Below, one piece after another: positions 17,564-25,244 of a stretch of DNA of 64,000 bases. The stretch's first letter is position 1. The number at the start of each line of letters is the position of its first letter. Both the position numbers and the translations under genes were made by a program. The notes below the pieces were generated by a model that saw only the letters and a program-made list of their open reading frames with translations, did not search any database and was not told where the DNA came from. Source of the DNA: Sulfitobacter indolifex. Lineage in GTDB: Bacteria > Pseudomonadota > Alphaproteobacteria > Rhodobacterales > Rhodobacteraceae. Location: assembly GCF_022788655.1 (NCBI RefSeq), contig NZ_CP084951.1, forward strand, positions 2,852,001 through 2,916,000, written 5' to 3'.

Positions 17564-19474
17564 TCATGCTCCTGCAGCGAGAATGGCGATCACGGCGATG
17601 ACGCCGCCGATAATGTAAGCGTAATAGTGGTGAGAGAGCCCGGTTTGCAGGCGGCGAATGTCGCGGCCTAACATACCGGTCAGGCGCGCACTGCCTTCGG
17701 GTATGCCATCAGAGATCGTCTCCCCGAAACGGTCGCTGACCTGAGCGAGCCAGTCGCCAAATGCAGCAGTGTTCCGGATACCCTGATCAACAACACGGTT
17801 GTCCACCTCCGCGATAAAAGCCGCCCCTTTGCGGCCCATGAAAGCGACCCCACGAGGCCCCGCGTCAATGAGAGTGTCGTCAATCCAAGCCGCTGTTCGG
17901 GCAAGCGCATCTATGGGGCGCACAACGTCGATGGTGATCAACTTGGGCAGCCCGAGCCAATCTGAGGCGGCAGCAGTGGCACCGCTTGTTCCGAGCGTAG
18001 GGTGCCGCCGCACCAGATAGACGCCGCCCAAGACACCGGCGGCGACAAAGGCCAGCGAAAGGCCAAGCATCAAAGGGCTGCCTTTGGGGAGCGTCATGGC
18101 CAATAGGGCGGCAAGTGCCTCAGCCAGGGGCGGATACCACAGAAGGCTTGTTGTCAGCGTTAATGCAGCGAGGATACCCAGTCCGATGGTTTCCACCCTG
18201 TCAGGCACCTCGATTGACCGCTCGTCATCGCCGCGCCAGCTAAATGCCAGCAACAAGAAGCGCGTCGTATAGGCCGCGCTCAGTGCGCCGCCGAGCATCA
18301 CTGCGATTGGCAGCCAATACCCAGTATGTTCAACCGCTTTAATGATTTCTTCTTTACTCCAACCGCCGCCCGCGGGTGGCATCCCGGCAAGCCCGACGGC
18401 TGCTATAGCTGTAAGCCCCCCGACGATTGGCATCGTTTGGCCCAGCATCATTTTATCCAGGCGGTAGCTCCCCGCAGCATCCCCTGCGAGGCCCGCCGAA
18501 AGGAAAAGCGGCGCTTTGAATGTGGCGTGGACAATCAAGTGCAGTACCGCGATCCCCGGATACCCCGCACCGACTGCAACGAACATAAATCCGAGATGGG
18601 CTGAGGTGGACGCCGCAAGCAGCCGTTTGGCGTGGTTCTGCAAAACCCCGGTGACCCCTCCCGCCAGAGCAGTGATCAAGCCGATCAAGATCGCCGCGAC
18701 GCTAAACCCGGGAGCGAGGGACAAGGATGGCTCAAGACGCGCGATGATATAGGCACCGGCTGCCACCAGCGTCGCCGCATGGAGAAGCGCCGAGACCGAA
18801 CTGGGGCCAGCCATCGCCCGAAACAGCCAGGGCGAGAAGGGAACCTGTCCGGCTTTCGAGGCCGCCGAAAGAAGGATTCCAAAGGCTACGATCCACTGAA
18901 ACGTGCCTTCGAGCGTTGCGATGCCGGCATAATCGAAAGACCCCGTGGCGGAGTAGAGCGCCATTGCAGCGGCAAAAAGTCCAAGGTCACCGAAGCGCGT
19001 CATCACGAAAGCATAAAGGCCCGAACGCGGATTTTCGATGTCGCGCCACTTGTGCGAGATCAGCGCCCAGGAACAGGCGCCAATTAGCTCCCAGCCGATA
19101 AGCAGCGTCAAAAGATCATCGGCGACGACAACCAATTCCATACCGCCTGTGAACAGGATCATGATGCCAGTTAGCCGCCCCAGCCCATGCGCTTGTTCAT
19201 GCTGTGTGGCATGAAAGACAACAGCAAGTGCTATGGCGGGAACCATGAGAGCCACCGCCGCTGAGATCGGCGTGAGAGAGGCGGTAAGCCGGAGTGCATC
19301 CGACCAGATCAAGTACGCGGTCCATTCTTGTGCGACGGCAGCTAACGCCAAGACGAAAGTTCCGCCAAGCACGGCCACTGCCAACCCTCCAAGCCAGCCG
19401 CGCGACCGATCACCCATCACCGCAATGAACACGCCTGACAAAATCGGTAGAAGGGGGAGTAGCCAAAGCGTCAT
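17564..19474 (-). CDS. nuoL: NuoL-like antiporter subunit of a complex-I-like membrane module
   Basis: This is a 636-residue polytopic membrane protein. It retains TM5 Glu in LIGWELIGACSW, TM7 Lys in SAASKAGQVPFSPWLF, the GPSSVSALLHAATLVAAG motif and the later Lys in ATFKAPLFLSAG. The C-terminal part is long and ends in a membrane span (YIIGGVIAVIAILAAGA), like the lateral helix and last span of NuoL. The ATG overlaps the NuoK stop as ATGA. Conserved channel residues argue for an active ion-translocating subunit. Confidence 0.92.
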   Translation of the reverse strand: MTLWLLPLLPILSGVFIAVMGDRSRGWLGGLAVAVLGGTFVLALAAVAQEWTAYLIWSDALRLTASLTPISAAVALMVPAIALAVVFHATQHEQAHGLGRLTGIMILFTGGMELVVVADDLLTLLIGWELIGACSWALISHKWRDIENPRSGLYAFVMTRFGDLGLFAAAMALYSATGSFDYAGIATLEGTFQWIVAFGILLSAASKAGQVPFSPWLFRAMAGPSSVSALLHAATLVAAGAYIIARLEPSLSLAPGFSVAAILIGLITALAGGVTGVLQNHAKRLLAASTSAHLGFMFVAVGAGYPGIAVLHLIVHATFKAPLFLSAGLAGDAAGSYRLDKMMLGQTMPIVGGLTAIAAVGLAGMPPAGGGWSKEEIIKAVEHTGYWLPIAVMLGGALSAAYTTRFLLLAFSWRGDDERSIEVPDRVETIGLGILAALTLTTSLLWYPPLAEALAALLAMTLPKGSPLMLGLSLAFVAAGVLGGVYLVRRHPTLGTSGATAAASDWLGLPKLITIDVVRPIDALARTAAWIDDTLIDAGPRGVAFMGRKGAAFIAEVDNRVVDQGIRNTAAFGDWLAQVSDRFGETISDGIPEGSARLTGMLGRDIRRLQTGLSHHYYAYIIGGVIAVIAILAAGA

Positions 19475-19776
19475 TCTTTCAGCGCCCCGAGCGCTTCAAT
19501 CACGTCCGCTTGACGCTTGCGATAGACGGCAACAACCAAGGCAAAGCCGATTGCCAGTTCGACTGCCATCACCGCCATGATCAGGATCGCAAGCAATTGT
19601 CCCTCAGGCGCACCTTCAAGGGTAAAGGCCCAAAATCCGACAGCCGCGAGTAGGGTGCCATTTAGCATCAACTCCAAGCCCATCATCAGCATTACAAAGG
19701 ATTTCTGTGACAACGCACCGAACAGACCGATGCCAAAGAGCGCCGACGCGACAATCAATATGGCTGTTAACGTCAT
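19471..19776 (-). CDS. nuoK: NuoK-like subunit of a complex-I-like membrane module
   Basis: This is a 101-residue protein with three membrane spans, the normal NuoK length. Both functionally important membrane glutamates are present: one in GLELMLNG (equivalent of E36) and one in MAVELAIGFAL (equivalent of E72). It starts one base after the NuoJ stop and overlaps the NuoL start. It is the best-conserved member of the operon. Confidence 0.93.
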   Translation of the reverse strand: MTLTAILIVASALFGIGLFGALSQKSFVMLMMGLELMLNGTLLAAVGFWAFTLEGAPEGQLLAILIMAVMAVELAIGFALVVAVYRKRQADVIEALGALKE

Positions 19777-19777
19777 A

Positions 19778-20617
19778 TCAATGCTCCTTCATCGGCCTGG
19801 TGCCGTGACCTTCATGCCGGTCCGGTGCTGGCTCTTGTCTGGGCTTCTCTGGATCGGCGCCTTCGGGGTCAGCGCCGGTTGTGTGTCCTACGTGACCCGT
19901 ATGCCCTGCTGACAACGCCGGGTCGTCGTCGGCCATCTCGTGACCCATATGGCCAGTGCCTTGGGCGCCGTCCTTCTTGTTAGTCATCTTGTCATGACCA
20001 CCATGACCACCATGCCCTCCGTGGCCTCCGTGGCCTCCGTGGCCACCGCCTTCCTCCACCTTGCGCCCCGCAGGTGTTCCGCCCGGATGAAGCCCTGGGG
20101 GGACAGCACCCTCGTCCGACACGCCAAACCGGCCACGGCGGCTCGATAAGATGACAGCGCCGAGCATGGTCGCCAATAGCGTCACCCCGGCGGTCTCGAA
20201 TATCAGCATCGAGCTGCCCAGCAGGTTGATGCCCAGATCACGCATGGTATCCCGACCCGCAGGCAGGGGATTATGCGGTAGGTCAGTTGCCAGCACCGCG
20301 ACTGTGAGGCCGATGAAAGCTACAATGCCCGCTCCTATCGACAGGCGGTATTGATGCACCATCTGCATCGGGTTCAGGCCTGCCGGGTTCATCATGAACA
20401 TCACCATGAAAAGACCCATGACCATCATCTCGACCGCCATCATAAATACCGTGGCGACGCCGATGTAATCGGCAGACATCAATAGCGCGATGGCACCGAC
20501 ACAGATGAACGATACCATCAGCGCGAATGTTGCACGGATCATCGAGTCGACCCGAAACACCCGCCAGCCGCTCCAGATGGCGATCGCCGAGAGGATATAG
20601 AAAGCAATATCCGTCAT
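19778..20617 (-). CDS. nuoJ: NuoJ-like subunit with a long His-rich C-terminal tail
   Basis: This is 279 residues, against about 170-200 for ordinary NuoJ. Residues 1 to about 175 are the five-span NuoJ domain, including YIGVATVFMMAVEMMVMGLF in place of the usual VGAIAVLFLFVVMML span. After ILSSRRGRFG comes an extra tail of roughly 100 residues with six His in an H-G-G repeat, then GHMGHEM, AGHTGHVGH and RHEGH; about 14 His in total. Such a tail would be expected to bind Cu, Ni or Zn. The ATG overlaps the NuoH stop (ATGA). Confidence 0.88.
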   Translation of the reverse strand: MTDIAFYILSAIAIWSGWRVFRVDSMIRATFALMVSFICVGAIALLMSADYIGVATVFMMAVEMMVMGLFMVMFMMNPAGLNPMQMVHQYRLSIGAGIVAFIGLTVAVLATDLPHNPLPAGRDTMRDLGINLLGSSMLIFETAGVTLLATMLGAVILSSRRGRFGVSDEGAVPPGLHPGGTPAGRKVEEGGGHGGHGGHGGHGGHGGHDKMTNKKDGAQGTGHMGHEMADDDPALSAGHTGHVGHTTGADPEGADPEKPRQEPAPDRHEGHGTRPMKEH

Positions 20618-21528
20618 GCCAGCGCCACCAGTCCGGCCAGCAACAAGTCCAAGAAGGCAATTGGCAGCAGGACCTTCCAGATCAGCCCGAGCATCCGTGC
20701 TACGGGCATACGCGCCAGCAGATGAGACTGGGCGATAATGACAGCCATGATGGTTAGTGTTTTGAACGCGAGCCAGACAACACCCGGAAGAACCGGGCCG
20801 AGATAGCCGCCCAGAAATGCCGAGGCGGCCACGGCAGAAAAGCCAACTAACATGGACATTCTTGCCACCTGCCAACCAGCCCGATTAGCGCCTGAATCTT
20901 CGATGGACGTGCCGCCTGCAAGGTCAGCACTGTCGGCGTAGTCGAGTGGTCCGCGCAGCGTAAGTGACAATCCCAACAGTATGAAGAGGGGCAGCCCAAG
21001 CGGTTGGCGGATCACATTCCATAGGTCTTCTTGCGACGTCACGATAGCGCGCAGATCAAGCGACTCTGCAGGCAGTGCGGCGGCGATCAGGACAAACATG
21101 CTAAGCAGCATGATCGGCAGCCCAATAGCGACGTAGCGATAGGCCCCGATCAGGGCGAGTGGGGAATTGGGTGACCAGCCGTGCAAAAACACAAGCACAA
21201 CCACGAGGGACTCGCACGCCCCCCACAGCACCACACTGGTTTCGAGGCCAATCACCGCAGACTGTGGCCCAAGCGGTACGACAGCGAGACCAATCGCACC
21301 GAGCGTCAGAAAACCCGAGATGGACAGGAACCAGTTCATTCTGTCTGGCGCCTCGGTCGAAATGCGTTGCCGAGACACTTCCGCCGCAGCGGCATAGAGC
21401 GGCGTTAGCAAACTGCCCCCAGTGCGTCCGGCCAGCCATCGGTAGAAAAACGTGTCCAGAACCGCAGCGATAAGTATGCCGACGGTCATGAATACGAGCA
21501 TTATCATCAGGGTGAGGGCGACGCTCAT
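20614..21528 (-). CDS. nuoH: NuoH-like subunit, strongly diverged
   Basis: This is a 304-residue protein with about eight membrane spans, in the position and with the topology of NuoH. The conserved ERK-type quinone-gate loop of classic NuoH is replaced (YRWLAGRTGGSLLTPLYAAA). The acidic loop usually reading APFDLPEAESEL becomes RGPLDYADSADLAGG, and HGWSPNSPLALIGAYR stands for the usual GWSSNSKY-LLGALR. Loss of these residues suggests that quinone is bound differently or not at all. Its ATG overlaps the preceding stop (ATGA). Confidence 0.82.
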   Translation of the reverse strand: MSVALTLMIMLVFMTVGILIAAVLDTFFYRWLAGRTGGSLLTPLYAAAAEVSRQRISTEAPDRMNWFLSISGFLTLGAIGLAVVPLGPQSAVIGLETSVVLWGACESLVVVLVFLHGWSPNSPLALIGAYRYVAIGLPIMLLSMFVLIAAALPAESLDLRAIVTSQEDLWNVIRQPLGLPLFILLGLSLTLRGPLDYADSADLAGGTSIEDSGANRAGWQVARMSMLVGFSAVAASAFLGGYLGPVLPGVVWLAFKTLTIMAVIIAQSHLLARMPVARMLGLIWKVLLPIAFLDLLLAGLVALA

Positions 21529-22547
21529 GACATGTGCCCTGCATGGACGCCGTGATCCATGCCGCCCGCCATGGCATCGGGCTCAGGATTAGAGGTATTG
21601 GCGCAGATGGCGCGCAGCGATGCGTTGTCAAAGCTGTTCAAAACCAGCATGGCTTCGTGCCATTCCAGACCGATCAATAGATCATCAAGGCCTGTTTGCT
21701 GGACGTGCAGGGTAAAAATGGGTTCTGAGGTGCCGGTCAGCAGGTCAAAGCGCGTGCGTACGTCCGATCCGTCATGGGTGCGGCCCAACCCTTCGGGGAT
21801 TGCTGCCCGCGCGCCCGATAAGCGGATCAGCCGTTTGAGGGTCGCATTGCCGATGTTGGTGGCGCGTAACATCCGTTCGGCCAGTGCGGGCAGTCCAAGA
21901 AGATTGAGTAGAACCCAACCGCGTTGTTCCTGGGTTTCGAACGGCGGATGCGCAACCGCAACGTTCTGTATCATGTCACCTTGGAGAGTGAGGGTCAGGA
22001 CGAGCCCGGGCGGGAGCATGGGGAGAAAAGGACCGAAATCTGCGGTGTAGGCATCAAGCTCCAGCCCATCCCGCAGATCGGCGGCTGTCATCGCCATTGG
22101 CCTTCCATAAGGCGTGCCGCCCATCATGCCTTTACCGCCCTGACCATGTGGACCAATCCCACGCCACTCGTTTGGCGGGGCATCTGGCAAAAAATCGGGC
22201 TCGGTCTTGAGACTGCCAACCAGCAGATCTCTGTGAATTGCCCTCAGCAAAACGCTGATTTTCGCTATTTCTTCTATTCTCGTCGCGCCTGACAACTCAT
22301 TCCGTGAATGCCAGAGAGCGCTGGCGCGGGGGTGCGGCAACTGGTCATGCAGGCGGTGTAGTTGAGGAATAAGAGCCTCTGGTATCGTGCCTACAACCAA
22401 CAAAACCGCTGCGGCTCGCGGCGTCTCAACAACGCGCAATCCAGGGGATTTAGCCAGCACGCTCGCAGCATCAGCAGGGGCACCTTCACCAAAGGCTACA
22501 AACACCGGCACTTCGGCCAGCCCTGCCATTTTTGCAAGCCAGCTCAT
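21525..22547 (-). CDS. NuoB/NuoD-like fusion protein without Fe-S ligands
   Basis: This is a 341-residue soluble protein. Residues 1 to about 85 resemble the NuoB/hydrogenase small-subunit core (VPVFVAFGEG..., VVETPRAAAVLLVVGTIPEA, LHRLHDQLPHPR) but contain none of the four cysteines that hold cluster N2; the whole protein has one Cys, near the end. From about residue 130 it resembles NuoD-type large subunits: GPHGQGGKGMMGGTPYGRPM, RDGLELD and GPFLPMLPPGLVLTLTLQGD. The C-terminus, MAGGMDHGVHAGHMS, is Met/His-rich. It lies between NuoA and NuoH exactly where NuoB-C-D would be, so it probably forms the peripheral stub of the module without electron transfer through N2. Confidence 0.75.
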   Translation of the reverse strand: MSWLAKMAGLAEVPVFVAFGEGAPADAASVLAKSPGLRVVETPRAAAVLLVVGTIPEALIPQLHRLHDQLPHPRASALWHSRNELSGATRIEEIAKISVLLRAIHRDLLVGSLKTEPDFLPDAPPNEWRGIGPHGQGGKGMMGGTPYGRPMAMTAADLRDGLELDAYTADFGPFLPMLPPGLVLTLTLQGDMIQNVAVAHPPFETQEQRGWVLLNLLGLPALAERMLRATNIGNATLKRLIRLSGARAAIPEGLGRTHDGSDVRTRFDLLTGTSEPIFTLHVQQTGLDDLLIGLEWHEAMLVLNSFDNASLRAICANTSNPEPDAMAGGMDHGVHAGHMS

Positions 22548-22885
22548 TCCCACCGAAAAATACCCTCCCGCCAGCCATAGACGATCCCGACCGATAGAAT
22601 GACCAAGAACATACCCATCTCTGCCAGCGCCTTGGGGCCTTCCTCTACGAAAACCACGGCCCAAGGATACATGAACATCATCTCCATCTCGAAGGCGACG
22701 AACAGCAGCGTCATCGTGTAGTACCGGACGTGGAAACGTTGCCATGCATGGGTCTCAGGATCACTGCCACCGAGTATAGGGCGCTTCTGAGGATAGGTGC
22801 TCGGACCCGTACCGCCTGCCCGCAATGCTGCGGTGAACAGCATTGAGAATGCAAAGATCAAAATGATGGCGATCAATGTCGTCAT
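22544..22885 (-). CDS. nuoA: NuoA-like subunit of a complex-I-like membrane module
   Basis: This is a 113-residue, three-span membrane protein. It retains the family loop with QKR-PILGG-D and the RYYTMTLLFVAFEMEMMFMYPWAV segment with the conserved acidic residues of NuoA. The stop overlaps the start of the NuoB/D-like gene. It is the first nuo-type gene of the operon; 163 bases separate it from the upstream DUF305 gene on the same strand. Confidence 0.9.
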   Translation of the reverse strand: MTTLIAIILIFAFSMLFTAALRAGGTGPSTYPQKRPILGGSDPETHAWQRFHVRYYTMTLLFVAFEMEMMFMYPWAVVFVEEGPKALAEMGMFLVILSVGIVYGWREGIFRWE

Positions 22886-23048
22886 GAATTTTGGTATCCC
22901 TTATGCCCAAGCAAGGTTACCTATCGGTGCGAACTATAAAAGCCTTCTTCCTGCTGGAGCCTTGCACTTTTTCTGAGGCCTGCGCGTCCAGTGGCTGTGA
23001 CATCAAACAGTAGACCAGATCACAGGAAGGCTATCTTGCTGGCAAAAT

Positions 23049-23555
23049 TCAGCCCTTTTCACCGTACCAGCTATGGCGCCAGTCGATCATTTTGCCGATC
23101 TCTTGGGCCTGAGCATCGATAATGCTCCTCGAAAGCTTCTTGATGTCGCTGTTGGAGCTCTGTTTCAGAGCGACCGCTGCCATTTCAATTGCAGAGGCAT
23201 GGTGCGGCAGTTGTGAATCGATGAATGCTTTGTCGAAGGGTGTCTTTTTTGCGAGTTCTTCTGGGCTGTCCATCCCGAGCATGCTGCGCTCATGGGGATG
23301 GGTTTCCGTCGCGACTTCATCAGGACCATCAAGGTCTTCGATTATGCCATCGAGCGTTTTGATTTCTTTCTTCTGATCTTCGATCATGGTCTTTGCGAAC
23401 TGGACGAGTTCGCTGTGCTCGCCTTTTTCCACCGCAACCTCGGCCATTGATACCGCCATCGCATGATGTGCAGACATCATATTGACGAACCGTAGATCGG
23501 AATATTCTCCATTGTGAACCAAATTTGCAGTCGCTTGGCGCTGTGACGTCATCAT
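23049..23555 (-). CDS. DUF305 (ferritin-like four-helix) protein
   Basis: This is 168 residues with two DUF305-type repeats: MMSAHHAMAVSMAEVAVE with ...MIEDQKKEI in the first half, and DSQLPHHASAIEMAAVALKQ with ...IIDAQAQEIGKMIDW in the second. The HH-A-M-E and Q-EI positions are the family hallmark and suggest metal binding. No signal peptide is present, so it is probably cytoplasmic, unlike most DUF305 proteins. AGGAG precedes two adjacent ATGs at 23555 and 23552. DUF305 genes often accompany copper-handling loci; here it leads the complex-I-like operon with its His-rich subunits. Confidence 0.88.
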   Translation of the reverse strand: MMTSQRQATANLVHNGEYSDLRFVNMMSAHHAMAVSMAEVAVEKGEHSELVQFAKTMIEDQKKEIKTLDGIIEDLDGPDEVATETHPHERSMLGMDSPEELAKKTPFDKAFIDSQLPHHASAIEMAAVALKQSSNSDIKKLSRSIIDAQAQEIGKMIDWRHSWYGEKG

Positions 23556-23812
23556 CGTTCTCCTTTGGTTAGTGTTGGAAACGCGGAATAGCCGCTATGG
23601 TTCCGGTCGGATAAGTTGCGCCACGGGAAGAGGCCTACCTTTCCACGTCAGATTTTCGCTGAAGCATGCGCTTCTTAACCGAAGGTCTGAAAGCTAAGCA
23701 CGGCGCACTGGGCTTAGCCGGAACATTCATCAGACAGTTTGAGTTATGGGTAAAAGACGCCTGAAGCCAAACAGCCGTGGGCTCTGCCCGCCAATAGATA
23801 ATGGAGCACCCG

Positions 23813-23959
23813 ATGCCAAACGAACCAGACTACGCCAAAGAAAAGCGCCCGCCGCACCGCAAGCGGCATAATGCACAAGACGATCACGAGGGAGCCGCTC
23901 ACAGTCCTGAAGAGTTCGATTCAAAGAATCCACAGAAAGTGCTCAAGGAGGACGACTAA
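23813..23959 (+). CDS. Small, highly charged hypothetical protein (48 aa)
   Basis: A 48-residue frame runs from ATG 23813 to TAA 23959, preceded by GGAG with a 6-base spacer. The peptide starts MPNEPDYAKEKRPPHRKRHN and ends KVLKEDD; it is rich in Lys, Arg, His, Asp and Glu with no hydrophobic core, so it is probably disordered. It diverges from the DUF305 gene. I do not recognise a family. Good ribosome binding site and codon choice make it plausible but not certain. Confidence 0.5.
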   Translation: MPNEPDYAKEKRPPHRKRHNAQDDHEGAAHSPEEFDSKNPQKVLKEDD

Positions 23960-24419
23960 GCCTCATGAGTTGATGCTGCTATCTAATGCTCGGATGCCAT
24001 GCAAGGCACGGGTCCGCTCTGCAAACCTGCACCCGCTGAAAATTCTGCAAGATGGACGAATGGCCGGTCTGGTGAAGCTGCACCGCAGCGCTCAGCCACG
24101 AGGCGAACGGCAGGTCAGGGCCGTGTGCGCCGATGTAGCAATACCTATCCGGCGGGCCTGGTTTTTTTGGCCCCCATAAAGCATCTCGGGTCAATGCTGG
24201 GCAGAACTTTAGCGTTCATATGACGCCCGGTTTCTTCCTTGCACCGGTGTCATAACTGTTTGGTAGTGAGTTTATCTCGGAATTGAGCCGCCTTACCATG
24301 CAGCCCTCCCCAATACGACATACACAAAATATCGCCACCATCCGGCGACACGACGCTAAACATAGACCTCGGGAAAAACTCAGCCTTCCACGGGAAAATC
24401 CTAGATATGTCTTACACCC
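23960..24419. other. Intergenic region, no supported gene
   Basis: There are 460 bases without a convincing gene, promoter or RNA. Small open frames on both strands lack ribosome binding sites. A short GC-rich dyad around 24148-24174 (CCGGCGGGCC ... GGCCCCC) flanks a seven-T run but fits no clear terminator. Confidence 0.5.
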
Positions 24420-24731
24420 TCAGTGCGTCCAAGCTCCACGACGCCCGGTTGCAAAATTCTCACCGTAGCCGCCGGCGCGGATGTTTGGCTTGCGCTTGTT
24501 CGGCAGTTGCACCTGCGCATCGATGCCATGATCGCGGGCATATTCCTCGGCGGCTTCGCGGGTGTCGAACTCCAAGCGCACTTGGCTTTGCGTATCGTCC
24601 GACGAGGTCCAACCCATCAGAGGATCAACGCTGCGTGCTTCCGCTGGCGAAAACTCAAGCAGCCAGACACGGGTCTTGGCCGTGCCGGAGGACATCGCTG
24701 TACGGGCGGGTTGGTAGATACGTGCGCGCAT
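24420..24731 (-). CDS. AQDQ/NDUFS4-type NADH dehydrogenase (complex I) accessory subunit
   Basis: This is a 103-residue soluble protein matching the ETC complex I subunit family (18 kDa AQDQ subunit of mitochondria, present in alphaproteobacteria). Visible features are [24 protein letters not shown], then [33 protein letters not shown], which are the central conserved blocks. In alphaproteobacteria this is an accessory subunit of the main complex I. Its closeness to the complex-I-like operon at 14659-22885 may be chance, as it is a separate transcription unit. Confidence 0.9.
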   Translation of the reverse strand: MRARIYQPARTAMSSGTAKTRVWLLEFSPAEARSVDPLMGWTSSDDTQSQVRLEFDTREAAEEYARDHGIDAQVQLPNKRKPNIRAGGYGENFATGRRGAWTH

Positions 24732-24872
24732 TTCGGGACTCTCGCTTCAGGAACCTCGCGCTTTATCTAATATTCCGCGCCAAGGGGCAAGGGAATGCAA
24801 GACAGCGCAAATAAACCCTACCATGCTGCAGTGCAGAGACTACATGAGGATAACCCCATTGGAGCACTCCAC

Positions 24873-25157
24873 ATGAACCCCTTCGCCCTATTCGCCATGC
24901 AAAGCCAACTGGCCTCGCTGGCAGTTGAAACCCAGATTGTCATGTCATTGCGCATTCTGGCCATGGCCGGTGCGCTCCCCGCGCGACCCGGCGAGAATAA
25001 CCGCATGGTTGCCGAAAAAGGCCCCGCCATGGCCAAGGCTTTCCACGCTGGTACGCAGGCGGCGATGTCGGGCAAAAGCCCTGACCAAATCATGAACGCC
25101 TCGCTTGCGCCCTTGGCCCGAAAAGTACGTCAGAACCGCAAACGGCTGATGAAGTAG
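24873..25157 (+). CDS. Conserved hypothetical protein (94 aa)
   Basis: This is a short protein starting MNPFALFAMQSQLASLAVE with an amphipathic, Met/Ala-rich helix, followed by a helical basic C-terminus (KVRQNRKRLMK). The ATG at 24873 has GGAG 8 bases upstream and is preferred to an earlier ATG at 24795. No known domain is recognised; the helical Ala/Met-rich character recalls phasin-like or so-called antifreeze-annotated small proteins. It lies just upstream of uvrB on the same strand. Confidence 0.65.
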   Translation: MNPFALFAMQSQLASLAVETQIVMSLRILAMAGALPARPGENNRMVAEKGPAMAKAFHAGTQAAMSGKSPDQIMNASLAPLARKVRQNRKRLMK

Positions 25158-25192
25158 AGGCAAAAGCGACCTTCACGGCCCCCTGCCCCTTG

Positions 25193-25207
25193 AACCGAGC
25201 GTGAAAG
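25193..25207 (+). promoter_or_regulatory. Possible LexA (SOS) box before uvrB
   Basis: GAAC-CGAGCGT-GAAA differs by one base from the alphaproteobacterial LexA box GAAC-N7-GAAC. It lies about 40 bases before the uvrB start, an appropriate position for repression. uvrB is a common SOS gene, but the site is imperfect. Confidence 0.4.
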
Positions 25208-25244
25208 AGGGCACCTATGGGGAGCCCGACGAAGGATACCCGCG

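Noticed and set aside
20000..20060. Tandem DNA repeat coding GGH as an unstable microsatellite
   Set aside because: The six units differ in synonymous bases (CAC and CAT, GGA and GGT), so the repeat appears selected as protein, not a recent slippage product.
14659..22885. The cluster as the host's ordinary respiratory complex I
   Set aside because: Subunits C, E, F, G and I are missing, the NuoB-like part lacks cluster cysteines, and NuoH lacks its usual motifs.
14659..22885. The cluster as an Mrp Na+/H+ antiporter
   Set aside because: MrpE/F/G-type small subunits are absent, while NuoA, NuoH, NuoJ and a NuoD-like part are present.
22890..23048. CueR/MerR-type copper promoter before nuoA
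   Set aside because: A TATAGT -10-like element is present, but no matching -35 or dyad with 19-20 base spacing was found, so metal-responsive control is not supported by sequence.
24795..24872. Longer start for the hypothetical protein before uvrB
   Set aside because: The earlier ATG lacks a good ribosome binding site, while GGAG stands before the ATG at 24873.
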